A DNA stretch of 64,000 nucleotides from contig NZ_CP038493.1 of assembly GCF_004752005.1 (NCBI RefSeq), forward strand, positions 2,070,302 through 2,134,301. Direction: 5' to 3'. Origin of the DNA: Thalassotalea sp. HSM 43. GTDB lineage: Bacteria; Pseudomonadota; Gammaproteobacteria; Enterobacterales; Alteromonadaceae. The notes beneath the pieces were generated by a model that worked only from the letters and a program-made list of their open reading frames with translations, was not told where the DNA came from and searched no databases. The translations under genes were made by a program, and so were the position numbers. Of the stretch, positions 10,131-19,722 are shown in pieces; position 1 is the first letter of the stretch; the number at the start of each line of letters is the position of its first letter.

Positions 10131-10787
10131 TTACTTGTGTGAAAACGCCAGGTTTCTTTGATGAATATGGATGTCTGCGGTATAGACCACGGTATTGTAA
10201 AACAATAATGAATAGCCAAGTAATTCTATGCCTTCTTCAAAACTATTTTTGACCTGTCGCACGTAATTATCACCCATTAATTCTTGCCATAAATCTCCCA
10301 TGCCAAATAGCCTAGAAAAAACCAGAATGATCACCAGCGCAGTACAAAAGCTGTAAAAACAATTATGATTTATCAAATTCGTCAGCGCTTTGATATTGTC
10401 TTGCTTTGCTTGCCAAGCATAGGCTATAGACCCTAAGGCAACGAATAGAACGATATAAAACCAGAAACCATGACGAATTAATTGATCAAAATAAGCATCT
10501 AATTCACGAATTAACATGCATGCGAAAAAGCCAGCAAGCAGCACATGAAAATGTCGATGTTGTTGGGTAAATAAGGAGATAGAAAGAAAGCAACAAATCA
10601 CAAGTAACAGCAATGTTTGTTGTGTTATTTCAGTCAATGAGTCTTCATTAATATTCGAACCAAACAGCATAATATCGACACGTATTATCATCGCGACGAT
10701 AAACACCACCATAACCTGTATTAAGGTGTGGAATATGCCGCGCTTGATTATGCTTTGTTTGGAGTCTTTAGAAGATGAGCTCAACAT
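10131..10787 (-). CDS. Polytopic membrane protein, unknown
   Basis: A 218-residue protein with about five predicted membrane helices (near 18-36, 58-76, 82-96, 108-128, 146-162). It has an aromatic and histidine-rich middle (QQHRHFHVLLAGFFACMLIR) and a short His-rich tail. I do not recognise the family. The start at 10787 follows a modest GAACAGGT site. It is isolated, with 93 bp to the DUF748 gene (convergent) and 284 bp to marR. Confidence 0.6.
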   Translation of the reverse strand: MLSSSSKDSKQSIIKRGIFHTLIQVMVVFIVAMIIRVDIMLFGSNINEDSLTEITQQTLLLLVICCFLSISLFTQQHRHFHVLLAGFFACMLIRELDAYFDQLIRHGFWFYIVLFVALGSIAYAWQAKQDNIKALTNLINHNCFYSFCTALVIILVFSRLFGMGDLWQELMGDNYVRQVKNSFEEGIELLGYSLLFYNTVVYTADIHIHQRNLAFSHK

Positions 10788-11071
10788 ACCTGTTCAACTT
10801 ATTTCAGCGAAAATCTCTATGTCAGTTGCAAATAGTTTAGATGGTTTAGCTCAAATCGCGAATAGCGAGGGCTGAAGTCCGCACGCTAGCGATGCTCAAC
10901 GATGGCATTTGTAGCCCTGAGACAGCGGGGTTTTGCTCAGATTACAGCTAACCATTTGTGCTGTTGTAATGACTCAATCTACCGACTTTTAAGTTTAATG
11001 CGTCACTAAGCAGAATATCATGTGTACTCAATAGTTTACGGTGCGTTGCTAGATCAAGCAAAGCAATGGCG

Positions 11072-11521
11072 TTAAGTGGCGTTACTGTGATCCAGTTTAT
11101 CCAACATCTTGGCCAATAATATTTTTTCTTCGGCGCTAAATTCTTGCAGTGCCAATTGCTGATGTTGGTAGGCTAACGGCACCAATTCATCATACAATTG
11201 TTTGCCTTTTTGCGTTAATTGCAAGTAAAACAAACGGTTATCAAGTTCGCTAGATATCTTTTTAACTGTATGTTTTTCAATGAGTTTTTTCACTGTTCTC
11301 GACACTGCAACTTTATCCATGGCAATTGTTTGGGTGATCTCCACCGCACTTGCTTGGCGCTTTTCTCCAAGCACTGCGATTACTCGCCACTCACTAACAC
11401 TAATGCCAAATTGGCTTTGATATTTATTGGCCAAAGACTGGGAAATTCGATTGGCTAAGGTCGCTAATCGATAGGGCAAAAAATCCTGTAAAGATATGGT
11501 GCCATTGTCGGAATCAAACAT
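11072..11521 (-). CDS. MarR-family regulator of the tyrosine-catabolic operon
   Basis: A winged-helix repressor of about 149 residues when started at ATG 11521 (MFDSDNGTISLQDFLPYRLA); a longer upstream frame would run through the operator region and is unlikely. The helix-turn-helix region reads VSEWRVIAVLGEK then IAMDKVAVSRTVKKLIEK, and the wing is ISSELDNRLFYLQLT. It is divergent from hppD, and a perfect 18-bp palindrome lies between them. The simplest reading is a local autoregulated repressor of the hppD operon responding to an aromatic intermediate. Confidence 0.8.
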   Translation of the reverse strand: MFDSDNGTISLQDFLPYRLATLANRISQSLANKYQSQFGISVSEWRVIAVLGEKRQASAVEITQTIAMDKVAVSRTVKKLIEKHTVKKISSELDNRLFYLQLTQKGKQLYDELVPLAYQHQQLALQEFSAEEKILLAKMLDKLDHSNAT

Positions 11522-11562
11522 ATTGTAACTCGGTTTGAGCAAAGCTCTGTTAACGATTAAAA

Positions 11563-11580
11563 TAGTTTCAATTGAAACTA
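11563..11580. promoter_or_regulatory. 18-bp perfect palindrome, probable MarR operator
   Basis: TAGTTTCAATTGAAACTA is perfectly self-complementary and lies between the divergent marR (start 11521) and hppD (start 11655). Size and position are those of a MarR-family operator controlling both genes. Confidence 0.7.
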
Positions 11581-11654
11581 ATAATAGAATAATACGATAT
11601 TGTCGCACTTACCAGAGCGCAGACGATATTCCAAACAAGAGATGGAGAGTTAGC

Positions 11655-12740
11655 ATGGCTGATTTATTTGAAAACCCAATGGGCTTAGATGGTTTTGAAT
11701 TTGTAGAATTCACCGCACCAGAAAAAGGTATTTTAGAACCAGTATTTCACAGCATGGGTTTTACTCACGTAGCTAATCATAAATCAAAAGACGTCCAGTT
11801 ATGGCGTCAAGGCGATATCAACTTTATCGCTAACTACGAAAAGAAAAGTCACGCCGACTATTACGCACAAGAACATGGTCCGTCAGCATGTGGTTTAGCG
11901 TTTCGCGTTAAAAATGCCGCGTTTGCATACGAGAATTGTTTGAAAAAAGGTGCTCAACCCGTTCATGTTGAAACCGGTCCTATGGAATTGCGTTTACCTG
12001 CAATCAAAGGTATCGGCGGAGCAACGTTATATTTAGTTGACCGTTATCAAGGTACCAATACCATTTATGACATCGACTTTGACTGGATTGAAGGTGTTGA
12101 CCGTCATCCTGAAGGTTGTGGTTTCCACACCTTAGATCACCTAACTCATAACGTATACCGTGGCCGCATGGACTACTGGGCGAGCTACTACGAAGACTTA
12201 TTTAACTTCCGTGAAATTCGTTACTTCGATATCAAAGGTGAGTACACCGGTCTTTTATCAAAAGCAATGACAGCACCAGATGGTAAAATTCGTATCCCTC
12301 TAAACGAAGAAGCTGCCGGTGGCGGTGGTCAAATCGAAGAGTTCCTAATGAAGTACAACGGTGAAGGTATCCAGCATATTGCTTTTGCATGTGACGACAT
12401 TATTGCTTGTTGGGATCGTCTAAAAGCACAAGGTATTAAGTTTATGACGGCGCCACCGTCGACTTACTACGCAATGCTTGAAGAACGTTTACCAGGTCAC
12501 GGCGAGCCAGTAGAAGAATTGCAAACTCGTGGTATTTTGCTTGATGGCACAACCAATGGTGAAAAGCCTCGTCTATTACTACAAATCTTCTCTGATACCG
12601 TATTGGGCCCAGTATTCTTCGAATTCATCCAACGTAAAGAAGACGATGGTTTCGGTGAAGGTAACTTTAAAGCGCTATTTGAATCTATCGAACGTGATCA
12701 GTTAGAGCGTGGCGTAATCGGCGACAAAGAAACGGCTTAA
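11655..12740 (+). CDS. hppD: 4-hydroxyphenylpyruvate dioxygenase
   Basis: A 361-residue non-haem Fe(II) enzyme that converts 4-hydroxyphenylpyruvate to homogentisate in tyrosine breakdown. Two VOC domains are present. The iron ligands are visible as His162 (TLDHLTHNV region), His241 ([14 protein letters not shown]) and Glu323 ([11 protein letters not shown]). The C-terminal region [18 protein letters not shown] is typical of bacterial HPPD. ATG 11655 was chosen because [16 protein letters not shown] is the usual start and GGAGAG lies upstream. It opens an operon with the VOC and FAH genes. Confidence 0.95.
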   Translation: MADLFENPMGLDGFEFVEFTAPEKGILEPVFHSMGFTHVANHKSKDVQLWRQGDINFIANYEKKSHADYYAQEHGPSACGLAFRVKNAAFAYENCLKKGAQPVHVETGPMELRLPAIKGIGGATLYLVDRYQGTNTIYDIDFDWIEGVDRHPEGCGFHTLDHLTHNVYRGRMDYWASYYEDLFNFREIRYFDIKGEYTGLLSKAMTAPDGKIRIPLNEEAAGGGGQIEEFLMKYNGEGIQHIAFACDDIIACWDRLKAQGIKFMTAPPSTYYAMLEERLPGHGEPVEELQTRGILLDGTTNGEKPRLLLQIFSDTVLGPVFFEFIQRKEDDGFGEGNFKALFESIERDQLERGVIGDKETA

Positions 12741-12749
12741 GAGGTATTT

Positions 12750-13295
12750 ATGGCTATCAAGCGTATTCATCATGTAGCTTATCGTTGTAACGATGCTAAA
12801 GAAACGGTAGCATTCTACCGCGATTTACTGGGTATGGATTTTCAATTGGCTATCGCTGAGAACGAAGTTCCATCAACCAAAGCACCAGATCCATATATGC
12901 ACGTATTTTTGGATGCTGGCATGGGCAATGTCTTGGCGTTTTTTGAATTACCAAATTCGCCAAAAATGGACCGTGACCAGAATACGCCTGAATGGGTGCA
13001 GCATATTGCCTTTGAAGTAGAATCTATGGATGAGTTGCTAGAGCAAAAAGCCAAGCTTGAACAAGCTGGTTTGGATGTACTAGGACCAGTAAACCATACT
13101 ATTTTTGAATCGATATACTTTTTTGATCCAAACGGTCATCGTATTGAGCTTGCCGCACAAACGGCGAAGCCGGGTATGTTAGCAGAATTAAAGCGTGTAT
13201 CTGTCGATATGCTAGATGAGTGGGCTGAAACTAAGCGCGCACCTCAGCATGCAGCATGGTTGCACAGTGGCGAAGATTTTCCAGGTGAGAAATAA
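12750..13295 (+). CDS. VOC-superfamily metalloprotein, possible ring-cleavage dioxygenase
   Basis: A 181-residue single VOC module with a likely metal triad His8 (RIHHVAY), His85 (WVQHIAFEV) and Glu133 (PNGHRIELA). It sits between hppD and fah, where hmgA (homogentisate 1,2-dioxygenase, a cupin) is normally found, and overlaps fah by one base (TAATG). A glyoxalase/dioxygenase fold at this spot suggests it acts on homogentisate or its ring-cleavage product; a plain lactoylglutathione-lyase role is less likely. No hmgA or maleylacetoacetate isomerase gene is in view. Confidence 0.7.
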   Translation: MAIKRIHHVAYRCNDAKETVAFYRDLLGMDFQLAIAENEVPSTKAPDPYMHVFLDAGMGNVLAFFELPNSPKMDRDQNTPEWVQHIAFEVESMDELLEQKAKLEQAGLDVLGPVNHTIFESIYFFDPNGHRIELAAQTAKPGMLAELKRVSVDMLDEWAETKRAPQHAAWLHSGEDFPGEK

Positions 13296-14302
13296 TGAAA
13301 TTAGCAAGTCTTAAAGCAGGTCGCGATGGCGCCCTAGTCGTGGTAAACACCGCACTTACAAAAATGGTTTCAGCTGAAGCGATTGCACCTACGATGCAAT
13401 TTGCTATCGATAACTGGGCGGATGTTGAAGCTAAACTTGAAGCCTTATTCACACAGCTTGAAAACGGTGACGTTGAAGGCCAAACCTTTGAGCAAAGCGA
13501 CTGTGAATCTCCGCTTCCACGTGCTTATCAATGGGCTGATGGTAGCGCTTATGTAAACCACGTTGAGCTGGTACGTCGCGCTCGTAACGCCGAAATGCCG
13601 GCAAGCTTCTGGACCGACCCACTAATGTATCAAGGTGGTTCAGACAGCTTCTTAGCACCACGTGAAAACATCGTTATGCCAAAAGACGAAGGTTTCGGTA
13701 TCGACTTTGAGGCCGAAATTGCGGTTATCACCAACGATGTACCTATGGGTGTTAGCGCTGATGATGCACTGCAGCACATCAAACTTATCATGATCGTTAA
13801 TGACGTATCACTTCGTGGTTTGATTCCAGGTGAACTTGCCAAAGGTTTTGGTTTCTTCCAGTCTAAACCATCGAGCGCATTCAGCCCGGTATGTGTAACA
13901 CCAGATATGTTGGGTGATGCATGGCAAGCTGGTGTATTACACCTGCCATTGTGTTCTAAGTACAACAACGAGCTATTTGGTAACCCGAATGCGGGCATTG
14001 ACATGACGTTCCATTTTGGTCAATTGATTGCCCATGCGGCTCGTACTCGTCCATTAGAAGCGGGTACCGTGATTGGTTCAGGCACTGTCTCTAACAAGAT
14101 GGAAGGTGGCCCAGGTAAGCCAGTTGCTCAAGGTGGTGTTGGTTATAGCTGTATCGCTGAAATCCGCATGATTGAAACCATTGAGAACGGTGCACCAACG
14201 ACACCATTTATGAGCTTTGGTGATAACATTCAAATTGAAATGTTCAACAACGATGGCCAGTCTATCTTTGGTCAAATCAATCAGAATGTTGTAAAAGCTT
14301 AA
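13295..14302 (+). CDS. fahA: Fumarylacetoacetate hydrolase
   Basis: A 335-residue FAH-family enzyme that would split fumarylacetoacetate (or maleylacetoacetate directly) into acetoacetate and fumarate or maleate. The catalytic core shows FGIDFEAEIAVIT, the metal-binding acidic residues and the GSGTVSNKMEGGPGKPVAQG segment. The length and N-terminal region match the proteobacterial two-domain form. Its start overlaps the VOC gene stop, so translation is coupled. It is the last gene of the hppD operon. Confidence 0.9.
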   Translation: MKLASLKAGRDGALVVVNTALTKMVSAEAIAPTMQFAIDNWADVEAKLEALFTQLENGDVEGQTFEQSDCESPLPRAYQWADGSAYVNHVELVRRARNAEMPASFWTDPLMYQGGSDSFLAPRENIVMPKDEGFGIDFEAEIAVITNDVPMGVSADDALQHIKLIMIVNDVSLRGLIPGELAKGFGFFQSKPSSAFSPVCVTPDMLGDAWQAGVLHLPLCSKYNNELFGNPNAGIDMTFHFGQLIAHAARTRPLEAGTVIGSGTVSNKMEGGPGKPVAQGGVGYSCIAEIRMIETIENGAPTTPFMSFGDNIQIEMFNNDGQSIFGQINQNVVKA

Positions 14303-14404
14303 TTGCTAAAAAATTCGGGGAAGTTAACTGTCTGACGAGTAATAACAGACATCAGCGCTAATATAGAAAAAACATAAAATAAAAATAATAAAGCGTCCCA
14401 TTAA

Positions 14405-14440
14405 AAAACCGCAGCCTACATTGATTAGGCTGCGGTTTTC
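14405..14440. terminator. Bidirectional terminator between fahA and the DUF945 gene
   Basis: Fourteen-base arms (14405-14418 and 14426-14439) with a seven-base loop, an A run on one side and T-rich sequence on the other. It can serve both convergent transcripts. Confidence 0.9.
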
Positions 14441-14466
14441 TTTATTTGGTTTAAGCAAAAATAAGG

Positions 14467-15756
14467 TTAGCCAAGCGGCATTGGCATTCCGTTAATTAGA
14501 GCCTGACCATTATTAAAGCTGAAATCAAACTTCACTTTCTCTTGGTCTTGCACCAACATGTTTTGCATGATCAGCGCCTCAATGTTTTCACCCATACCAA
14601 GTTGTTCAAAAAACTCGATAGGGGCACTGCCATCGGCTTTGGCATCGAGAGCCATAATCAATGACATCGGGTTGTTGGCGTCTACTTTGCTTTCATCAAT
14701 GGTAATATCCATTTTGCTGGCGATATCACCTTGCTCGGTTTTGACGCCAAGATTATTGATTTTTATTTCCGGCGATGACTCGAAAAATTTTGGAATCAAT
14801 GCCTGAACTTCCATCGCAAATCGCGCAGGATCTTCTGTTGAGCTGCCACTGACTAGCAGCTTTTGCAGTTCGGCATAAACGTCCAAATCGACTTTATTAA
14901 TGCTAGCGGTGTAATTAAAGTCGCTTAACTTAACCCCCATCGCATCGATAGTTTTCGCCGTCATTTTGGCATCGGCATACATCATGCCTTCTTTGTCTTG
15001 GCTGTTGGATATAATCTCGATATCAGAAATGTTGACGCTTTGGCCGGTCACCTCATCAATAAAATTCATCTTAGCTAAATTTACTTTGGTATCACCGACC
15101 ATAACCGCGGTATTGGCAAAAATATCGCCGCGAACCACTTGCTGATCACCGACCAGATCCATTTTACCAAGGCGTAATACTTCAACATCTGCGGCGGTAA
15201 CCGTCATACCAAGCCAGTTACCATCAAAGACCAAGGCGCCATCACGGCTAAGGTCAGCTTGCAGTTGCAATGGTAAAATGGCAATGGTTGCGTCTGGCGT
15301 GGTGACGTTAATTTGCTCGGTTTCCATCACCGAATTCATGCCACCGGTAAAGCTTATTTGGGTCGAGTAATGTATTTTGTCTTTGCTAAAATCGTGGGTG
15401 ATGTCGGCATTTTCTGGCATGTTATGCTCAAAATCAAAGCTGTTTGCAATATCAGCCAGACCTAAAGCGATGCTGGATTGTGTTAAGATTGGACCATGTT
15501 GGATATCGTGTTTGGCAACAAATGTCATGGTTAACGGTTGCACCATATCCGGGATATCTTGCTCTATGGTGACCGATACATCAGCAGTCGAAGAAAACCA
15601 GCCTCGTTGATAATTATCAACCTTAATTTGGTATGGCATTGAGGCAGACATTTGCTCATAAATGCTATTGAATTCTTGTTCGACTATTTTGCCTGTAAAA
15701 TATGGGGCAACCAATAAACCTGCTGCTACGGCAACGACAGGGTAGCGCAATTTCAT
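14467..15756 (-). CDS. YdgA/DUF945 family protein
   Basis: A 429-residue protein with an N-terminal membrane anchor (about 5-22) followed by a periplasmic beta-rich region. The opening (KLRYPVVAVAAGLLVAPYFTGKIVEQ, then an NYQRGWFSS motif) is characteristic of DUF945/YdgA proteins. AAGGATGG lies directly before the ATG. Its molecular role is unknown; an envelope function is assumed. Confidence 0.8.
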   Translation of the reverse strand: MKLRYPVVAVAAGLLVAPYFTGKIVEQEFNSIYEQMSASMPYQIKVDNYQRGWFSSTADVSVTIEQDIPDMVQPLTMTFVAKHDIQHGPILTQSSIALGLADIANSFDFEHNMPENADITHDFSKDKIHYSTQISFTGGMNSVMETEQINVTTPDATIAILPLQLQADLSRDGALVFDGNWLGMTVTAADVEVLRLGKMDLVGDQQVVRGDIFANTAVMVGDTKVNLAKMNFIDEVTGQSVNISDIEIISNSQDKEGMMYADAKMTAKTIDAMGVKLSDFNYTASINKVDLDVYAELQKLLVSGSSTEDPARFAMEVQALIPKFFESSPEIKINNLGVKTEQGDIASKMDITIDESKVDANNPMSLIMALDAKADGSAPIEFFEQLGMGENIEALIMQNMLVQDQEKVKFDFSFNNGQALINGMPMPLG

Positions 15757-15893
15757 GAATCCATCCTTATAATAAATGATTTTAAGCTAACACCTTATCA
15801 CGGTGTTTACATTAATTCAGTTACTTTTCGTCACTGATAAACGGCTTTGTTTCCTATTTTCAGTGGCTTGGGATTCGACTAACGCATCCTAGC

Positions 15894-16103
15894 TTATTCG
15901 CAGATGTACTCTTCACTAAGGTAGTCTTGGTATTCTTTAACGCCAAAATAGCGAATCGATTTTTTTTGCGTTACTTTTTTGGCGATCAGTTTTTCATCAC
16001 AGTATATTTTTACGATTTGCTTATCGCCATTTGAGTCGACATCGTAGGCGTGGTTTTCATTTAAACGTAAGTCGTCGAATTCAGTGCGCATTATTAGCTT
16101 CAT
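15894..16103 (-). CDS. Small hypothetical protein
   Basis: A 69-residue soluble, charged protein starting MKLIMRTEFDDLRLNENHAY and ending EYICE. An AGAGG ribosome site lies just ahead of the ATG at 16103, which supports real translation. No domain is recognised. It stands alone between DUF945 (137 bp away) and the LETM1-like gene (213 bp away, where I see nothing else). Confidence 0.5.
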   Translation of the reverse strand: MKLIMRTEFDDLRLNENHAYDVDSNGDKQIVKIYCDEKLIAKKVTQKKSIRYFGVKEYQDYLSEEYICE

Positions 16104-16316
16104 TCAGATACCTCTTGATAATGGAATACCTCAGCTTTGGGCAATTAAACACATTGGTGATTTTAAACGCCACCTCAAGCGATGGAGAGTATTTACGATT
16201 GCTATAACCATATTAATACCCTCTGCGGTAATAAAACAACCAAGTTAGCTAGATAATAAAAGACAATTTAGCAGGTGAATAAAAATGATGGCCAATGACA
16301 TGCCGGATTTTAGTTT

Positions 16317-16709
16317 TTAGCGTTTTGATGTATTCGCTTTTTCAGATGAGTTAGTGATTTTTTTTTGTTCGGCAAACGAACTTGGTAGGATTTCTACGCC
16401 AACCATACGGCTGACTTTGATCATCACAGGGATGGTAATCGGGGCGAACGGTAATACAGCAACGACACCAATACCTAAACCCTTAATCAGGTCGAGAAAC
16501 TGTTGATTGGCCAAATGCATTTCTTCTTTGCTGGCTTGTTTGCGGGTATATTTACCGTAAATCGTGAGCATTTCGCGTGTTTCTTGCTTTTCTTGAGCAA
16601 GAGCAAGCTTCAGGGTAAGCATTTGTCGTTTGAAACGATAAACACTGCGCCTTCGCTTTATTTTAAGCGCCCGTACAGGCGCTTTAAAAATAAATACCCT
16701 GAGTTTCAT
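16317..16709 (-). CDS. Short LETM1-like protein
   Basis: A 130-residue protein with a very basic N-terminus (ALKIKRRRSVYRFKRQ), a helical segment and a hydrophobic stretch (KGLGIGVVAVLPFAPITIPVMIK) followed by PSSF. That core resembles the LETM1 domain known from mitochondrial ion-homeostasis proteins and from short bacterial proteins of unknown function. It starts 11 bp after the cyclophilin gene stop and is probably cotranscribed with it. Confidence 0.65.
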   Translation of the reverse strand: MKLRVFIFKAPVRALKIKRRRSVYRFKRQMLTLKLALAQEKQETREMLTIYGKYTRKQASKEEMHLANQQFLDLIKGLGIGVVAVLPFAPITIPVMIKVSRMVGVEILPSSFAEQKKITNSSEKANTSKR

Positions 16710-16720
16710 CTAGGTTGAGA

Positions 16721-17488
16721 TTACTTATTCCGACGTGCTGTTAATGCTAAACCAGCTAAAGCCAATAACCAGCTTGAACTACCGCCACCAGATGAAGAGT
16801 CGTCATCATCACCCTCTTTTTCACCGGTATTTCGGCTAGGCAATGGCAATTCATCAATCGTGTTTGGTTCAGAATTGATCACGGTTACTGATTCGACCAC
16901 AACCAAGTGATCACCTGTCAGCTCTTCACCTTCAGCAGGTTCATGCTGAATTGGTGTTTCGCTAAATGCTGAAGAGCCTAGGTTATAAATTGGTAAATCA
17001 TTGATGGCATCGATAATTTCCATACCAGGTTCTGTTACCACACCGAATACTGTGAAACCACCGTTTTGGAAATCTAGGTTACTTGCGTTGGCGCCAACGT
17101 TAAAAAACCATTCACTGGTTGCACTGTTAGGTTCACCACCAACTTTTGCCATCGCGATGGTGCCGCGAACATTTGAAAACACAGGTTCGTTAATAACCGT
17201 CGGCAGTGATGTGATTTCACTGACTTCGTGTTCGTCAAAATCGTAGTTGAAGCCACCACTTTGGGCGATAAAACCTCTTATGCTACGGTGAAATAGCACG
17301 TTGTTATAGCTGCCGTTTTCCACGTATGCTAAGAAGTTTTCTACGGTTTTCGGTGTATGTTCGTCCAATAGTTCAACTTCAAAGTCACCCATTGAAGTTT
17401 TAAATAGAACGGTTGTAGCTTGGGCTGCCGAGGTTAATAGGGCCGAGCATAATGCTGCCTTACCTAAAAATGCGATTAAATTTTTCAT
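16721..17488 (-). CDS. Cyclophilin-type peptidyl-prolyl isomerase with GlyGly-CTERM tail
   Basis: A 255-residue exported isomerase. A signal peptide (about 1-24, AQA-TT) is followed by a cyclophilin domain (25-200) with FHRSIRGFIAQSGGF and EWFFNVGANASNLDFQNGGFT. The C-terminus has the GlyGly-CTERM layout: acidic spacer EKEGDDDD, SSSGGGSSS, a hydrophobic helix WLLALAGLALTA and basic RRNK. Such tails are processed by rhombosortase and linked to type II secretion, which predicts a cell-surface rather than periplasmic foldase. Catalytic arginine and FAQxGG-like residues are kept, so activity is likely. Confidence 0.85.
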   Translation of the reverse strand: MKNLIAFLGKAALCSALLTSAAQATTVLFKTSMGDFEVELLDEHTPKTVENFLAYVENGSYNNVLFHRSIRGFIAQSGGFNYDFDEHEVSEITSLPTVINEPVFSNVRGTIAMAKVGGEPNSATSEWFFNVGANASNLDFQNGGFTVFGVVTEPGMEIIDAINDLPIYNLGSSAFSETPIQHEPAEGEELTGDHLVVVESVTVINSEPNTIDELPLPSRNTGEKEGDDDDSSSGGGSSSWLLALAGLALTARRNK

Positions 17489-17624
17489 TATTAGTGCTTA
17501 TGATTTTGAGTTATTGGTATAGTCGCGCAAGCTTAACGAATTGTTGCAACAAATCAAGGTTTGGTTACAAACTGGTTACGCTTTTAGCAGATTAGCCGCC
17601 AATAGCGGTGATAAAACCGATGAT

Positions 17625-19022
17625 TTAGCGATTTCTCCCGAGCCAAGCAAAGATGAATGCCACGACAAACGGTATGATGCGCTCGATATAATCGCCCGGT
17701 GCTGACGGTAAAAAACTTAAGCCGACGGCAATAAAGAAACCGCTGGCGATAGCCATAAAGGCGTATTTGCCATCAACGGATTTGCTCATCACTTTAACAA
17801 TTAATAGTGGACCAAAAGCGGCGCCCAGTGCATTCCAAGCAAATAGTACTCGAGAAAAGATATCTTCTGGGGCATAAAGCGCAATAAACATCGAGATAAG
17901 CGACATCACAACCACGGTAATACGAGAGATCAGTAAGCTATTTTTCTGTGTCTTGTTATTGCCCATGTCGTAGGATACTGCAGACGCCGAAACCAGTAAC
18001 TGGCTGTCAGCTGTCGACATCACCGCCGACAAAATAGCGGCAATAATAATGCCGGCAACAACCGGTGGAAACAGCAAATTTGTGACGTCTAACAGGGCTT
18101 GTTCATTATTGGCTAACGGCTCTAACAACACTTTTGCACACCAACCGACAATTAACATACCGGTGATAACAATAGCCGACCACGCAATGGCAATCATTTT
18201 TGCTTGCTGAACCGATTTTTCATCACGGATCGCCATCATACGATTAACCACATGCGGTTGACCTGGATTACCTAAGCCAATAGCCAATAAGCCAAAGATG
18301 AACGCCAGACCAATCAGACCTTGATGTTGCCCTGTCCAGCTTAGTTGAACGTCGTTAAACGCGCTTTGCATTTGCAGCCATAATTCACTGGGACCTCCGA
18401 CGGCAATTAAACCAGCAATTGGCAACACCAAGCCCGCTGCCGCCATCAGCAGACCTTGCAGGGTATCGGTAACAGATACCGCCCAAAACCCGCCCAGCAA
18501 GGTATATATGACAATGATCGCCGTACCCAAAAACACGCTGTTTTGCATCGACACGTCAAAAGTAGAGGCAAAGGTATTGCCTGCGGCCTGAAATTGCGCA
18601 GCGATATAAAAGGTAAAGGCAAATACGATACATAACGAGCACAGCCACATAATCGGCTTTTGCATGCCTTTGCCATCACTGGCCAATAATTCGGTTAGCG
18701 TCACTGAGCGTTGTTGTTGTGCTTTCTTTTGCAAACGTGGTGCTAACCACATCCAATTAAACATATAACCACAGACAACCGCCGGAACGATCCAAATAGC
18801 CGACAAGCCCATGGCGTAAGCCGCGCCACTCATGCCGAGCAATGTCCAAGCTGAGGAGGCACTGGCGGCTGAGCTTACCGCGGCTACCCATGGACCGAGA
18901 CCACGGCCGCCAATAAAATAGTCTTCAGTGCTATCGGTTTTTTTGTTGGCCCAAAAGCCAATGCCTATCAGCACAAGCTTATATATGATGAGGGTCGCAA
19001 GGACGGTAGAGGTGTAATCCAT
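17625..19022 (-). CDS. Sodium:solute symporter (PutP-like)
   Basis: A 465-residue SSS-family transporter with about 12-13 membrane helices. The early motif DYFIGGRGLGPWVAAVSSAASASSAW and the later GNPGQPHVVNRMMAIR match proline/sodium symporters. I use ATG 19022 (MDYTSTVLATLIIYK) because the longer frame upstream is Asn-rich and lacks a ribosome site. It is divergent from hpt. Proline uptake is the best guess; a related solute is possible. Confidence 0.8.
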   Translation of the reverse strand: MDYTSTVLATLIIYKLVLIGIGFWANKKTDSTEDYFIGGRGLGPWVAAVSSAASASSAWTLLGMSGAAYAMGLSAIWIVPAVVCGYMFNWMWLAPRLQKKAQQQRSVTLTELLASDGKGMQKPIMWLCSLCIVFAFTFYIAAQFQAAGNTFASTFDVSMQNSVFLGTAIIVIYTLLGGFWAVSVTDTLQGLLMAAAGLVLPIAGLIAVGGPSELWLQMQSAFNDVQLSWTGQHQGLIGLAFIFGLLAIGLGNPGQPHVVNRMMAIRDEKSVQQAKMIAIAWSAIVITGMLIVGWCAKVLLEPLANNEQALLDVTNLLFPPVVAGIIIAAILSAVMSTADSQLLVSASAVSYDMGNNKTQKNSLLISRITVVVMSLISMFIALYAPEDIFSRVLFAWNALGAAFGPLLIVKVMSKSVDGKYAFMAIASGFFIAVGLSFLPSAPGDYIERIIPFVVAFIFAWLGRNR

Positions 19023-19168
19023 GTGGTTATTATTGTTGTTATTTATAGGAGCAGAATAACAAGTATATTGTTTAAATGCACTGACAATAGGCAAGTCTAA
19101 GTGACACAGCAAATCTCACCATCTTGGCTATAGTTATTGGTTAATATGGCGCGAAATAGAGATAATTT

Positions 19169-19699
19169 ATGAAGCACAAAATCGATATCATGATATCTGA
19201 ACAAGACGTTGCTGATCGAGTTAGCCGTTTAGGCAAAGAAATCAGTGAGCATTACCAGGGCAGTGAGCATTTGGTTATGGTTGGTCTATTGCGTGGATCG
19301 TTTGTGTTTATGGCCGACTTAGCCCGCAAAATTAGCGTTAATCACGAAGTCGACTTTATGACCGCATCAAGTTATGGCAACAGCATGGAAAGCTCCCGTG
19401 ATGTGCATATCTTAAAAGATCTCGATGGCGATATTGCTGGTAAAGATGTACTGCTTATTGAAGATATTATCGATACCGGTAATACCTTAAGCAAGGTGGT
19501 ACAAATTCTCAATTTACGCGACCCTAAATCGATAAACATTTGTACTTTGCTTGATAAACCATCGCGCCGTGAAGTGGCTGTTGATGTGAAGTGGGTAGGG
19601 TTTGATATTCCCGACGAATTTGTCGTTGGCGTAGGCATAGACTACGCGCAAAAATATCGTCACCTACCATACATCGGTAAAGTGGTGCCGTTAGAGTAG
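19169..19699 (+). CDS. hpt: Hypoxanthine phosphoribosyltransferase
   Basis: A 176-residue purine salvage enzyme that joins hypoxanthine or guanine to PRPP. The PRPP loop [13 protein letters not shown] and the [15 protein letters not shown] segment are diagnostic, and the purine-binding [17 protein letters not shown] region is complete. Length is normal. It is monocistronic, convergent with the lipoprotein gene at 19723. Confidence 0.93.
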   Translation: MKHKIDIMISEQDVADRVSRLGKEISEHYQGSEHLVMVGLLRGSFVFMADLARKISVNHEVDFMTASSYGNSMESSRDVHILKDLDGDIAGKDVLLIEDIIDTGNTLSKVVQILNLRDPKSINICTLLDKPSRREVAVDVKWVGFDIPDEFVVGVGIDYAQKYRHLPYIGKVVPLE

Positions 19700-19722
19700 G
19701 TTTCCTTACGGCACATTAGGCG

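Noticed and set aside
10788-11071. Possible structured RNA between the 10131 gene and marR
   Set aside because: Only short inverted repeats (for example AGGGCT/AGCCCT) without a stable overall fold or terminator were seen.
13630-14004. A 124-codon minus-strand frame inside fahA
   Set aside because: It is a shadow of a conserved enzyme; composition is not protein-like.
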